Part shown: positions 1 through 9,990 of the stretch, piece after piece | How positions within the stretch are numbered: the stretch's first letter is position 1 | Layout: each line of letters starts with the position of its first letter | NCBI GenBank assembly: GCA_037127315.1 | Contig: JBBBDQ010000352.1 | Coordinates: 340,501-404,500 of the forward strand | Reading direction: 5' to 3' | DNA from: Ascarosepion bandense | Lineage: Eukaryota > Mollusca > Cephalopoda > Sepiida > Sepiidae | DNA length: 64,000 nt | Made by a program: the position numbers and the translations under genes | The notes under the pieces: model-generated | What the model saw: the letters and a program-made list of their open reading frames with translations, nothing else | Databases searched by the model: none | What the model was told of the DNA's origin: nothing

Positions 1-286
1 TAGGGGCCAGAGAACTAGAAGAGTTGCATGGTAGACATTATATGGGAGTGGACATGATTCTATATTTGGTGCAAAAAGTTGACCCTGCTCTGAACACACG
101 AGTCTGGTGAGATTAGAACTACATACAATTGGATGAGTTTAGCTGTCAATGGGACAATTTTTGTCTTTATTTTCACCTGAAATGAAAGCCAAAATACAAT
201 GTTTAGAACGTCTCATGCGTAAACATAATAGACATTCATTGTCTGTTATATTTAACAGTATATGTTTAGAATATATATAAGTAAAT
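1..286. repeat. Left arm of Penelope-type repeat (gamma family body)
   Basis: Bases about 145-275 match, in reverse orientation, the repeat body found at 19060-19190, 28440-28590 and 55400-55540 (shared words: GACAATGAATGTC, AACAGTATATG, and a tract beginning TTTTTGTCTTTATTTTCA). Here the body runs straight into the hairpin element at 287. Bases 1-140 show nothing recognisable. Confidence 0.55.
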
Positions 287-302
287 TAACCTAGTGAGCC
301 AA

Positions 303-347
303 CAAACCTATCAAGGTTTCACATAAATGGATCTTCAGGGAAGATCC
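303..347 (-). ncRNA. Hammerhead-like motif, delta type, decayed arm
   Basis: The left arm of the same inverted repeat carries CTGAAGA (332-338, minus) and GAAA (317-320, minus), but stem I complementarity is poorer than in the right arm. It faces the right-arm copy head to head. Confidence 0.3.
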
Positions 348-391
348 AACCTTCCCTGAAGATGCGTTTAGGTGAAACCTTGGTAGGTTTG
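346..391 (+). ncRNA. Hammerhead-like motif, delta type
   Basis: Core CTGAAGA at 356-362, GAAA at 374-377, then CCTT and GGTAGG at 382-387. The stem I strand CCAACCTTCC at 346-355 pairs with GGTAGGTT after the predicted UH cleavage site, with one U-U mismatch. Helix II is short and irregular and stem III is minimal, as described for small hammerheads in Penelope-like elements that are reported to act as dimers. Confidence 0.42.
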
Positions 392-561
392 TTGGCTCAC
401 TAGGTTAATTTACTTATTCTGTTTTGCTTACATATTGAGTGTTTTTTTGTTATTGATTACTCGTCTTGGGTTTTTTCTTTGGGCTACGTACTGGCTTGGT
501 TCAAATCTCTTTGGCTGATGTTCATGGGCTTAGCTCTTTCTTTTTTTACAACTCTTTTTTT

Positions 562-583
562 CATCCGTGTATATGCACGGATG
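562..583 (+). other. Small hairpin followed by T run
   Basis: CATCCGTG and CACGGATG form an 8-bp stem with a 6-nt loop, followed by TTTTTT. The copy at about 28338 has lost one arm. A role in ending or processing the repeat RNA is possible but unproven. Confidence 0.4.
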
Positions 584-630
584 GTTTTTTGAAACAAGTA
601 TAGTGATAAGTTTGCATTTTTATATAAACT

Positions 631-663
<33 letters not shown>

Positions 664-679
664 ATTATTAATTAAATGT

Positions 680-738
680 GCATTGTGACACAGAAATTTT
701 TGTGTTTTGAGATAGAATCTCGTCATCAGGTAATGTTG
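680..738 (-). ncRNA. Hammerhead-like motif, alpha type (decayed)
   Basis: The minus strand reads AACATTAC, CTGATGA, a GAGAT/ATCTC helix II, AAAA in place of GAAA, an imperfect stem III hairpin, then GTC and ACAATG. The order matches a hammerhead with closed stem III. The G12-equivalent is changed to A and the first stem I pair is lost, so this copy is probably inactive. Confidence 0.4.
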
Positions 739-745
739 AATTATC

Positions 746-1700
746 ACAGGATGCGTACTTATGATGATTGACTGTGGGCATGGGTGACTGGCAATATGGA
801 GAGAATTGCATGTGGACATGGCAGCTGTGTTTGCTAAAGAACTGGAGAAGGTAATTTCAGTAGTGAAGGTGTTAAGGTTTCCTGTTCAGAATTTTTTTAA
901 GTGAGGCTTGGAAAACAAGAACGTACTACAGAGCAGTGTACAGTCCAAGAAAAGTGGAGTGACACCATTAAACTGTTAAAGCAATAGCCAAGAGAGGAGG
1001 GATATTACCTGTAGAAGCAACATTTTGGGACAACATGGTGTCTAAGGTCAGACAGAGAAAGGAGACAGTACTGCAAAGGTTAATTTTTACATATAAGCGG
1101 TGGTAACCAAAAGATATATCCCCATATACTGATGAGGAAGTGCTGGCCAGAATCCAAATAGGGGAAGAGGTTTGTGTGAAGCCACCAAACACATGGTGTT
1201 TGGCACAGTTGGGGGTAGAGGTTGTCAGGTGATTGCACTCCTGTTACCATCAAACTTTCGGATTTAAGGCAATGAGATAAAAATAAAATGGCATCAATGC
1301 AAAGACAACAGAGATAGTGCCAAGCCCTGACCTAGGCACAAGACTATGTGGAATGAAATAATCTTTTATGATCATGGGGCCCCCATCATTTGAATAATTA
1401 AAAAATGGAATGTTGCTTATCTTGTGGTGAGGGAGAAGCAGCAGCAACAGGTGGTGATTTCCTTTCCAGAAAGATATTGTAGAAAGAGACAACTTATGGG
1501 AAAGAACAAAAGTTATGAAATTCTACTGAAAATAGCAGTTGGCAGATATTTTTATTGGTTTTGTATGAGAAAGGAAAGAGATTTATGAGTAAAGAAAAAA
1601 GAGAGAGGTATTATGAGTGAAGCTTTTCTTTTTTTGAAGCACACCTTCCTAGCAATTTCATGACATGACAGGAATTGGTAGGGATGGTGAAAAAACAAAT
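746..1700. other. No confident feature; possibly old retroelement body
   Basis: This stretch is slightly less AT-rich than its surroundings and has short ORFs on both strands, none resembling a known family. It ends in an RTE-type 3' tail at about 1705, so it may be a decayed RTE body, but no reverse-transcriptase motif is readable. Confidence 0.3.
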
Positions 1701-1704
1701 TTTA

Positions 1705-1785
1705 CTATGAGTTACAAGAGATAGGAACTTATGGAGAGCCATGGTCACCCATGTTCTGCAGGGACACTGCAAATAAAAGGTATTT
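1705..1785 (+). mobile_element. RTE-type LINE 3' tail fragment
   Basis: The words GAGATAGGAACTTATGGAGA and GCCATGGTCACCCATGTTCT match the ends of the RTE fragments at 46360-46415 and (reversed) 51215 and 58300. Only the extreme 3' coding end and tail are present. Confidence 0.5.
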
Positions 1786-2004
1786 TTTTTTGTTAATTTA
1801 CCCCAAAATAAAAAGTATTTTTTTTTCTGAAAATCACATCAAATTGTCTCAGAGCTAGACTCTTCTATTGTTGGGTCGACCTTTGCAATCACCCCAAATC
1901 TGGGTGACTCAGGTGTGTTATTTTTTGAGTGTGGGGATTTACGTTTGCTCTCATCTTGACAAACAGGCCAAGAACAGACATTTTATTTTTATTTTTTTAT
2001 TTTA

Positions 2005-2149
2005 ATGGTAAAGCAATTCCTTGTAAGTTCCTTGTATATCAACAGGACTTAGAATATGTAAATATTTCTTGGAATTTTCCTAATTTTTAATTCTGAGGGC
2101 TGTAGATGTTGTGAGGCAAGCTAAACAAATTTTGATTTAAAATGTCTCA
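2005..2149 (+). repeat. Direct repeat flanking Helitron, left copy
   Basis: About 145 bp, beginning near AATTCCTTGTAAGTTCC and ending AAACAAATTTTGATTTAAAA, is repeated at 2872-3025. The left copy ends exactly at the Helitron 5' end. Confidence 0.6.
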
Positions 2150-2844
2150 TCCAAACTTATTTACAAATAGAACTCTGTGTGTGTGTCTGTTACCTATAGA
2201 CTTTGAAACAGCTGAACCGATTTTCTTGAAAATTTACACAATTGTACTATAAGCGTCTGTGAGTGTTCTTAGCTAGGTTAAGGCACCCCCGATAAATATC
2301 TAAAATCGATAATTGAAAAAATCGGGTTATAGAAGGAGTGGTTTGATTTTAATCAAATTTGATAAACTCATAGGCAAAGACATAAGAAACGATATTCAGA
2401 AGTTTCAAGGTTGCAGTTCTTACAATAGTGCAGAAAATCAATAATATATAATAAAAGGCAAGATGTTTGTGTGTGTGTGTCTGTTTATATGCCTGTATGT
2501 CTGTATTTTTTTCAGCCCTTTTATTTTAGTTTTTGCTTCGGGTTTGTCTCTAAGTAGGTATAATTTTAGTTCTTAGTCTCAGCCATGATACCATTTATTC
2601 AGAGGATTTATTTAGCCTTCAAAATTCAGTTTCCGATGAAAAAACTTATTTGATATTGATACCAGGAAATCAAAATTTGACTTACATCCATTCATTTTTC
2701 TTTCAGTCTACAGTTTTGCTTTAACTGGAAACAACTATTGCTTTTTAGTCTTTCATGCCAACGTCCAGAGAGTCTAAGTTCCAGGACCATGGATTAGTTT
2801 TAATGCTTTCATTACACCTGAGCAACACCGGGCTATACTGCTAG
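2150..2844 (+). mobile_element. Non-autonomous Helitron, copy H1
   Basis: Begins TCCAAACTTATTTACAAATA and ends with a GC-rich short palindrome (CCTGAGCAACACCGGGC), a TACTG spacer and CTAG followed by T. This fits Helitron rules: 5' TC, 3' CTRR with a hairpin just upstream, and insertion between A and T. Homologous copies are at 27164-27695 (+) and 44195-44906 (-). No RepHel reading frame is present, so the copy depends on enzymes supplied elsewhere. Confidence 0.7.
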
Positions 2845-2871
2845 TTTCAAATAATTGCCAAAAAAATCTTT

Positions 2872-3025
2872 TTTCATTGTAAATGAATTCCTTGTAAGTC
2901 CATCAAATATTGTTTGCACTTATGAAATGTGAATAATTTCCTGAAATTTCTTAATTTTTAATTCTGAGTGTTGGTGTTGTTGGGAGGTAAGCTAAACAAA
3001 TTTTGATTTAAAATTCATAATTTTA
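2872..3025 (+). repeat. Direct repeat flanking Helitron, right copy
   Basis: Diverged second copy of 2005-2149, with the same order of words (ATTCCTTGTAAGTCC, TAATTTTTAATTCTGAG, GCTAAACAAATTTTGAT). Confidence 0.6.
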
Positions 3026-3990
3026 AAAAAAGTGACAAAATTTTAATATCAAAACAAAGTTTGATTTAAAATTTCTTTGACTGAATTAATATTTACAATA
3101 AGTAACTTTGCATTATTTGAGGTGAATATAATACTAACAGAAAAACTCCTTTTTAAAGAGATTATTTTGATGTCATCTGTAATTATTATCAATATTAATA
3201 TTTTTTATTTTTTTGTCTTTGATCCCCACCCCTACCAAATACAATGAAATAATTATTAATATAAAGTTGTAGAATTTTATTAAAGAAAATGAAGGTATCG
3301 ACATCAGATGGGAAGAAAGAAAGAAAAAAGCTCCCAACATCTTTATATTCTAAGTAATGCCCTTGCCTGTTACAGGGTGTAGGGGTATAAAGTGAGTGTG
3401 TTCAGAAGAGGGCATAATTATGTGTGGAATTTCAATTCAATGTCTGTGTTATTCATTTTAGATATAAGATATAGCTTCCCTGTAGGTAAGTAAAATGTAA
3501 TGTTGGACATGGCTGGGGAGGGACAATGCTCAGAAGAAATCAAAAAGAGAGAAAAGGAAGTGTTTCTGATCTGTTTCGCCTTAGTATTTCGTAAAGCATG
3601 CAAACGCCTCTTTCCTTTCCACTACCCTTATTTGTTAGTGGGGGGTGGTGGAGAAACATTCATTGATAGAAATGCTTACAGACATCCCAGAGCTGTTTGT
3701 CTTTTTCAATCTGCTCTTTGGTACCATTATGTCAAAATGGGGGCCCACTTAGCTAACATGTCAAATGGCTTCTTCCTATCGCTATGTTTCAGTTTGTTCC
3801 CTTAACAGCATTCTTTGTGTCAAACAACGTATCTGTTGTTCTCATCATATTTGAATAGAATCACTTCCGAGATTTATACATACTAGTTCGCTACCTATCA
3901 GGTCGTTAACAGCAAGATGATCATATTCCAAATTGTAGCTGTTTGTTCATATGAATTCCTGCATTTACTAGAAAATTATTATTCAGTTTA
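3026..3990. other. No feature recognised
   Basis: Mostly AT-rich unique sequence. A 101-codon ATG frame on the plus strand at 3500-3805 has no recognisable domain, and an overlapping frame runs on the minus strand. I do not call either as a gene. Confidence 0.4.
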
Positions 3991-3994
3991 AATA

Positions 3995-4302
3995 CAGTCA
4001 GTTAAGTGCCATACTTGATATCCACTTTGGGCGATTATGTCTTGAAAGAGATATGACTGAGTAGGCAGAAGATTATCCTTCAGTAGGTTGCCATTGCTTT
4101 CTTTGATAGACTGGTTGCCTGCCAAGGCTATAGAACCCAATCTGTCTTATTATTTAACCCATAAATGGAGGGAAGAGACAGATTAATACCTTTCCCAAGG
4201 GTAATTTTACATATGTGAATGCAATGAATTCAATCTGAATTTAAACTTGGCTCCCTGAGTTCTTATTCTGAGCCGATATTCATTGCACCACAGTGCACAT
4301 CC
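3995..4302 (-). mobile_element. tRNA-derived SINE family A, copy 1
   Basis: Full-length diverged copy. In sense orientation the family begins GATGTGCATTGTGGTGCAG, with an A box fitting TRGYNNARNNG (TGGTGCAGTGG), then a B box like GAGTTCGAATTCC. A conserved body follows and it ends GGCACTTAACTGACTGA. The pol III boxes identify a tRNA-derived SINE, similar to families described from octopus. Confidence 0.8.
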
Positions 4303-4547
4303 TTAAATACAGAAGGAATTAAAAAAAGATGACATCTCAGCTTATATTCTGTTGCTGTTACACAGGCCGACAGGTAAAAAGGAAATTTATCCCTTGTGAC
4401 ACAAATGTCTATTATAATTTCATTCAAAATCCTCAAAATTACCCTAAAATGAAAATAATAGTGACATCTCATTTTAAAATATTTTTTTTTAATCATATCG
4501 CCCCAAGCAAGGTGTAAATGCCACTGATGTGCAGGGGGCTACGTAAG

Positions 4548-4787
4548 AGTGAAAAGATTGGAAAAGAGAAAAACCGGAAACCACAACCTGAACAGGAAAG
4601 AATGGATAAGCCTCTTCACCTGTTCAATAGATGTGGGTGGAGTGTGAAGAGGGCGATAGTTTAGACTATCTACTCCAATTGAAAAAAATAAAAATAAAAA
4701 AAAAGAGTGAAAAGATTGGAAAAGAGAAAAACCAGAAACCACAACCTGAACAAGAAACAAGGGTTAAGCCTCTTCACCTGTTCAATT
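4548..4787 (+). repeat. Family C 3' tail with an 80-bp duplication
   Basis: GAGTGAAAAGATTGGAAAAG starts two copies of an about 80-bp block (4548 and 4705). They are separated by a tail ending CTATCTACTCCAATTG and an AAAAATA-type run. The same tail ends the repeats at 21585-21833 and 59452-59700. Probably the 3' end of an unclassified retroposon. Confidence 0.5.
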
Positions 4788-4799
4788 TACCAAAATTGC

Positions 4800-5413
4800 A
4801 CAAAAATATCTTGAAATACTAAAAAGTAAATTTGTTCAGTAAAATCTGCATTAGCTTTAACCATGGCCTCCAGACAACTTTTGAATCTCCTGCAACACTT
4901 CTGGACAGTCTCCTTGTTTACATTAATAAATGTTGTCATAATCCTTGGCTTCAGTTCATCCTTGGTATTATAAAGACATTTTGTTAGTCTTTCACTCAAC
5001 TGCACTCCACATATAATAATTTGCAGGATGAGGAGTAGGGTGGCCAGATGTAAGGGGTGATATGGTTGCAAAAATTATCTGATGGCCAATATTGGGTTCT
5101 CTCACTTGTGTGGCATGGTGCAGAGTCCTGTTGCCAAACATAAGGTCTTTCAGCAGCCATTTACTCAACCCAAGGTACTTGATGTAGGCCTCTGTGTTGA
5201 GTTTGAGGGCCTGTTGGAAGATAAATGAAGGCATAAGGTTACTATTACAAGTGATCACTTCAAACACCTTCGTAATCTCCACTAGACTCAGTAAATTTTT
5301 TCTGAATCTTCTGCATTGTACTGAGACACACACTCTGAAATGCTTGTACTGGAGTTTCCAGTTTGAGTATCAAATAGTACAGCATTCTGTTTCCAAATTT
5401 CTGGCAGAGTGAA
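4800..5413 (-). pseudogene. Tc1/mariner-superfamily transposase, C-terminal remnant
   Basis: The minus strand encodes, across frameshifts, the catalytic half of a DDE transposase. A block reading PYVWQQDSAPCHTS around 5100-5160 holds the second catalytic Asp. It is preceded by a block like FIFQQALKLNTEAYIKYL (about 5170-5230). Downstream is the segment expected to hold the third acidic residue, which here reads WPPYSSSCKLLY rather than the usual SPD..NPLDY. A C-terminal helix block follows (KDELKPRIMTTFINVNKETV). The frame changes at least once and the third site is destroyed. Normal enzymes cut and paste their own TIR-bounded element. No clear TIRs remain; the 3' side abuts family C and the other side a SINE. 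Confidence 0.7.
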
Positions 5414-5420
5414 TTGTGGG

Positions 5421-5727
5421 ATATGCATTGTGGTGCAGTGGATATTGGCTTTAAACAAGAAATATGAGAGCCAAGTTTGAATTTTAGTTAAATTCATTGC
5501 ATTCACGTATGCACAAATATTCTTAGGAAAGGCATTAATCTCTCATTTCTCCCTCTAACTATGGGTTAAATAGCAGGACAGATTGTGTTTTATAGCCTTG
5601 GTTGGCAAAAAGTGCAAAAAGTAAAGGCAACCTATTGCAGGAAAATCTTTTGCTCAGTCAGTCATATCTTGAAAGAGACATAATTGTCCAACTGTGTATC
5701 ATGTATGGCATTTAAATGACTTACTGA
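5421..5727 (+). mobile_element. tRNA-derived SINE family A, copy 2
   Basis: Complete but diverged: A box TGGTGCAGTGG is intact, the B box has decayed to AAGTTTGAATTTT, and the 3' end is near GGCATTTAAATGACTTACTG. It lies only about 10 bp from the 3' end of an opposing LINE. Confidence 0.8.
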
Positions 5728-5737
5728 ATAGTGTTTT

Positions 5738-6233
5738 TTTTTTAAAAATCATTTCACCCCAAGCAAGGCATTCCACTGCCACTATTGTGCAGGGGGTTAC
5801 ATAGGGAATGTGTTGAGAAAGAGTGGTTAGATACAGGAAATGTCAGAAGGAGGGTGATAGATGAGTAAGGATGTAGATGGGAAGAGTGTTCGAGAGAATG
5901 GATGCTAGTTAGTGTTAGGAGGTGTCTATTGACCTTACATTTAAACTCCTGGAGATTGTAGCTGTCGGAGAAGCAAGTATGTGGAAGGGAATTCCACAGG
6001 CGGGAAGTGCGAAAAAAGAAGCTATTGGAGTAGAGATTGCGGTTACATTTTATCGGTTTCACTATAAAAGGGTGGGACCTAGTTGCTAATCTAGTATCTC
6101 GTGCAAATTCGTACCTAGGGGGCACCAGTGATCTAAGTATCTAAGTTCATCGGAGCAGAAGCCATGAAAGTATTTATAGAAGAGGCACAGGGAAGTCATG
6201 TCCGGTGAGAGAGTGACTGCAGGCAGTCTGCCA
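5738..6233 (-). pseudogene. LINE-J 3' end (truncated copy J1)
   Basis: The minus strand encodes the C-terminal region of an ORF2 protein. It contains the block LWNSLPHTCFSDSYNLQEF, common at the C-termini of Jockey/CR1-like non-LTR retrotransposons, followed by a 3' UTR ending GCCTTGCTTGGGGTGAAATG and an A run. Reverse transcriptase and endonuclease are absent, as expected of a 5'-truncated insertion. The frame is open for about 120 codons. Confidence 0.75.
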
Positions 6234-6367
6234 TGGTGCTCTTTTCGTCACACAGACAGACAAAATAAAAAGTAAACAACAAGCAACCATGAAATTAAAA
6301 ATATAAATTGGCGACAATTAACTAATCACATTCTGTATATTTTAATTCAATCACTCACCTTATCCAT

Positions 6368-6640
6368 TCAGGATGTTGGTGGTCATGGCTCTCCACTATT
6401 TCTTATGCTGTATAGGTCTTAGTAAATGTTGTCTTATCCCTATTTCTCTTAATTCCTGTTCTACCATTAATTTATATGCATTTTTCCTCTTCCCTTCAAT
6501 ATGTGCTGTGAGGATCAAATTCTCCAAGCTTTCTTTTTTCCTTATGTACTAGAAATTTTAACTGTCTTTTCTGATGTTAAGTCTAATTTCCATTTTCATT
6601 TCTATTTTCTCTAAACTGCTCCCATGTTCAGTCCATAATA
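6368..6640 (-). pseudogene. RTE-type LINE C-terminal fragment
   Basis: The minus strand carries a decayed version of the RTE C-terminus (words matching EGLENLILTG, RKRQLKF and KRKL in the better copy at 45545-46415), without an intact frame. It lies directly upstream of a family B element. Confidence 0.55.
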
Positions 6641-6683
6641 CACCACGCACACTAAGTAGGTAAATATTTTCATAATTTTGTTT

Positions 6684-7160
6684 GTCCTGGGTATGACAAT
6701 AAACTGCATCCGGCAGCAAGGCCTCTGATTGGAAGTTGTGAGGAGCATGGAACCACCTCTTAATTGCTGTTGTTTCCAGATCCACCCTGACCCGAACTGG
6801 TAGTACCTGTTTGGGTCCCAATTATGGGCAAATAGTTTATCCCCAAACTGGGGTTAAAACATATGAAAGTATAAAAAGAGACTTTTATAGAAAAATATAC
6901 ATTTTTGAAGGAAAAATATTACCAACAATACATTTTTGAAGGAAAAAAAGATTATTGCCATAATGCATTCTTGATTACAAAACTAGAAGACATCTTCAAT
7001 TTTCTAAAATAAAAAAAATAATAATAAAAAAACGTTTTCATCAAAATTTGACTTAATCAACCTTCTTACTACAACCAAGCATTAAAAAATATCTTAAAAC
7101 TCTACCTTTTTGGCATTAAATAACCCGCAGAGGTTGATATGCCGTTAAACGAAACTCACT
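6684..7160 (+). mobile_element. SINE-like family B, copy 1
   Basis: Starts near GTCCTGGGTATGACAATAAA and runs through CAGCAAGGCCTCTGATTGG and TTAATTGCTGTTGTTTCCAG. It has internal short repeats of ACATTTTTGAAGG and a tail TTTTTGGCATTAAATAACCC, GTTGATATGCCGTTAAAC. No reading frame. About eleven copies occur in this window. The tail suggests a LINE-mobilised short retroposon; the class is inferred. Confidence 0.65.
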
Positions 7161-7283
7161 CATTATTTTGTTTTATTTTTTTTATCTGTATAATTTTCTC
7201 TTCTTTTGTGTTCTGTATTCTTACTCATAAAAGTAGATATTTATTCATGTGCCCACAAGGTCGAATTTAAGAAGCTTTTGTCG

Positions 7284-7586
7284 GCAATTGTGGTGCAGTG
7301 GATATTGGCTCGGAACGAGAAATCGGGGAGCCGAGTTCGAATTCCAGTTGAATTCCTTGCATTCACTTACGCGCAAATACCCTTGGGAAAGGTATTAATA
7401 TGTCTCTTCCTTCCAGTTATGGGTTAAATAATGGGACAGATTGGGTTCTATAGCCTTGGCTGGCAACCAGTCTACTGCAGAAAGCAATGGCAACCTACTG
7501 CGGGATAATCTTCTGCCCAGTCAGTAATGTCTCTTTCAAAACATGATCGCCCAAGTGTGTTTCATGTATGGCACTTAACTGACTGA
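7284..7586 (+). mobile_element. tRNA-derived SINE family A, copy 3 (well preserved)
   Basis: One of the cleanest copies. A box TGGTGCAGTGG, B box GAGTTCGAATTCC and 3' end GGCACTTAACTGACTGA are all readable. A second, 5'-truncated copy follows 130 bp downstream. Confidence 0.88.
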
Positions 7587-7712
7587 ATATAATCGTTGGA
7601 AACATAATTAAAACTTTTACTGGCATAAAGTGGGGGATCAGTTTTCTATTGTCATGAAGTAATAAACTGATCCCCCTATAATTACTACTTAATAATATCA
7701 TACATATCATAT

Positions 7713-7890
7713 CCCTCTAGCTATGAGTCAAATAAGAGGACAGATTGGGTTCTATAGCTTTGGCTGGCAACCAGTCTACCGCAGAAAGCAATGGCAACCT
7801 ACTGCGGGATAATCTTCTGCCCAGTCAGTCATGTCTCTTTCAAGACATGATCGCCCAAGCATGTTTCACGTATGCACTTAACTGACTGAC
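7713..7890 (+). mobile_element. SINE family A, 5'-truncated copy 4
   Basis: Contains only the 3' half (GCTATGAGTCAAATAAGAGG to CACTTAACTGACTGAC), in the same orientation as the copy just upstream. This could be a local duplication or a second truncated insertion. Confidence 0.8.
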
Positions 7891-8690
7891 TTATCGGCAA
7901 TATTGCTCAAGCTCTTCAGCTCTTGCCCTTTTGGTGGGAGGGTGCAAGAATCAAATAATCATTCTAGTCCCATTCCAAAGGGGGATGACCCCTTGGGGCT
8001 TGAGCTAATATTATTTTCAGCTTCTTGGGCAAAAGCAAATTTCTGTGGTGGATAATGTTGTTATTTTTAGGAAAAATTTCTGCATAAAAATGTGTCCACG
8101 TGTTGAATTCATTTATTTTGAAAGATAGCAACATTGTCTGTTTCAATGTAGAACTGGTTCACTTACTACAGGACTGATTGCCTGCTACACGAGCTTGCTA
8201 ACTTTTCTGCTCCCCAAAGAGGAACCTGTATCTGTTAAGAGGAGCCTGGTTTATATTTTTATTTGATCCACTGAACTGATGAAAGTAAAAAATATAATCA
8301 TGGCTGAAGCAAAAGATAAGATTTAGTTTTTATCTTATCGTTGAATTGGTGCATGAAGTTCTGTCCTCTTTTACAAATTTCACTGCGTTACAAGTGACCT
8401 GCACCCAAAACATTGACTTCCTCGATTATTTGGACACTCTGGAAAAAGAGTTTAAAATATGTTCAAATCATTCAAAATTCCAGGTAGCTGAATCCCCAAA
8501 TAATTAAATATTCTGGATAATCACGAAATTATTGAAAAAGAATGAAGAAAATGCAATTTTAGAAATAATTTTTTAAACATTTATTATCAAACATTTTCAA
8601 AATGTTGTGTTCAAAGTTTTGCCTATGCAGTTTGTGTTCACTTGTGAGAGAACCAATTTCACTTGCTTTCTAGTTAGTTCTTTGCTTTGG
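7891..8690. other. No feature recognised
   Basis: AT-rich unique sequence without convincing ORFs, repeats or splice-flanked exons. Confidence 0.4.
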
Positions 8691-8696
8691 CAAAAA

Positions 8697-9145
8697 TATA
8701 TCTCTTCTCTCCTCGTCTTCTTCCTATTCTCTTCTCTCCTCGTCTTCTTCCTATTCTCTTCTCTCCTCTCTTCTTCCTATTCTCTTCTCTCCTCGTCTTC
8801 TTCCTATTCTCTTCTCTCCTCGTCTTCTTCCTATTCTCTTCTCTCCTCGTCTTCTTCCCATTCTCTTCTCTCCTCGTCTTCTTCCCATTCTCTTCTCTCC
8901 TCGTCTTCTTCCCATTCTCTTCTCTCCTCGTCTTCTTCCCATTCTCTTCTCTCCTCGTCTTCTTCCTATTCTCTTCTCTCCTCGTCTTCTTCCCATTCTC
9001 TTCTCTCCTCGTCTTCTTCCCATTCTCTTCTCTCCTCGTCTTCTTCCCATTCTCTTCTCTCCTCGTCTTCTTCCCATTCTCTTCTCTCCTCGTCTTCTTC
9101 CCATTCTCTTCTCTCCTCGTCTTCTTCCCATTCTCTTCTCTCCTA
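8697..9145 (+). repeat. 27-bp minisatellite, about 16 copies
   Basis: The pyrimidine-only unit TCTCCTCGTCTTCTTCCCAT followed by TCTCTTC repeats about 16-17 times. One unit near 8765-8780 lacks 4 bp, and a C/T variant marks the early units and one internal unit. The period is a multiple of three and all frames stay open. The long Ser/Leu, Phe/Leu and (reverse) Arg/Gly frames are satellite artefacts, not genes. It joins a LINE-J 3' end at 9146. The strong purine/pyrimidine asymmetry could favour triplex DNA. Confidence 0.9.
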
Positions 9146-9353
9146 TCTCACTAACCTGCATCCTCTCTCTTATGCTTTTTTCTCTGTCCACCCCACTCTC
9201 ATCAGTATTCTCATCCTTCTCATACCCTCTTCTTGACACCCCCTGTAACCTGTCACTCTTTTTCATAACATTCCTCCTATGTAACCCCCTGCCCAACAGT
9301 GGCAGTAAAATGCTTTGCTTGGGGCACCACGATTATAAAAAAAAAAAAAATAG
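9146..9353 (+). mobile_element. LINE-J 3' UTR (copy J2)
   Basis: CTATCTCACTAACCTGCATC through CCCAACAGTGGCAGTAAAAT to GCTTTGCTTGGGGCACC and an A run. It matches the 3' ends at 30440-30616 and 46730-46918. The upstream side is replaced by the minisatellite. Confidence 0.75.
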
Positions 9354-9491
9354 TCCTGACCTGGCATCCCAGCTTCAGTTATATGTAATAACAATGGTGA
9401 AGAGTGCATTACAAAATTTGGATTTTTCCAGGAAAATTTTTGTAATAAAAAATTGATGTTTTTTATTTCCTTGCGTTTGTGACATTTTCAG

Positions 9492-9632
9492 AAATCTTCT
9501 GTTCTTTCATTAGAAACAGTGTCAGCAGAGAATACCTCTGTTTCCATATACCACTCCTGCGGCAATTCTGTATACAGTCACCATGTTGAAGAATTGAGAC
9601 AAAGAAGGTCAAGGGAGTTTGGAAAGAAATAA
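9492..9632 (+). CDS. Candidate terminal exon, unknown protein
   Basis: A pyrimidine-rich acceptor (GCGTTTGTGACATTTTCAG) is followed by 46 open codons and TAA. The predicted peptide begins KSSVLSLETVSAENTSVSIY and ends with a charged segment ELRQRRSREFGKK. Composition is protein-like and overlaps no repeat I recognise. An alternative donor, AAG|GTCAAG near 9606, would make it an internal exon. There is no homology I recognise, and an open run of this length by chance is possible at this base composition. It lies on the same strand as the ankyrin exon 4.7 kb downstream. Confidence 0.3.
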   Translation, partial: KSSVLSLETVSAENTSVSIYHSCGNSVYSHHVEELRQRRSREFGKK

Positions 9633-9990
9633 AAACAAAAACTGTGGTTGAGTTAACTGCTTATTAATGAAGTAGCCAAAATGAATCCAATAACTGAATT
9701 AATTTACAAATACGTTTCGAATATGTCATGATTTGTTGATGCTATTATTTTTTCAGATTTCTTTTAGAATCATTAATGGTCATCATAAACTGCATACTTT
9801 TGTTTAAATGTCACTCTTTGGCAATTCTCTCTCTTTGTCTCCATTTTTCTTCCTCTTCATCCCTCTCTCCTAATATATATATGCATATACTACCCTGTGG
9901 ACTGGGGCTTCAGAATATGCTGACTGCTCTTCTGCAGACAGTTAAAGCTTCTTCCATCAATAAGGTGTCCTGGATATGATAAGCTACATT

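Larger units (their letters stand above)
287..660 (+). repeat. Hairpin element (delta family), copy 1
   Basis: A near-perfect inverted repeat occupies about 280-420, with arms of roughly 65 nt around an 8-nt loop. It is followed by a conserved spacer, a small hairpin at 562-583 with a T run, and a (TA)n tract at 632-658. The whole unit recurs in the same orientation at 28062-28430. Both arms of the large hairpin carry a hammerhead-like core. No coding capacity. Probably a non-autonomous Penelope-type or retrozyme-like unit; the class is inferred. Confidence 0.6.

Noticed and set aside
3500..3805. 101-codon ATG frame
   Set aside because: No domain, no splice or promoter context, and an overlapping frame on the other strand.
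8607..9296. Ser/Leu-rich, Phe/Leu-rich and Arg/Gly-rich frames of 155-209 codons
   Set aside because: All three are readings of the 27-bp minisatellite; three open frames at once argue against a gene.
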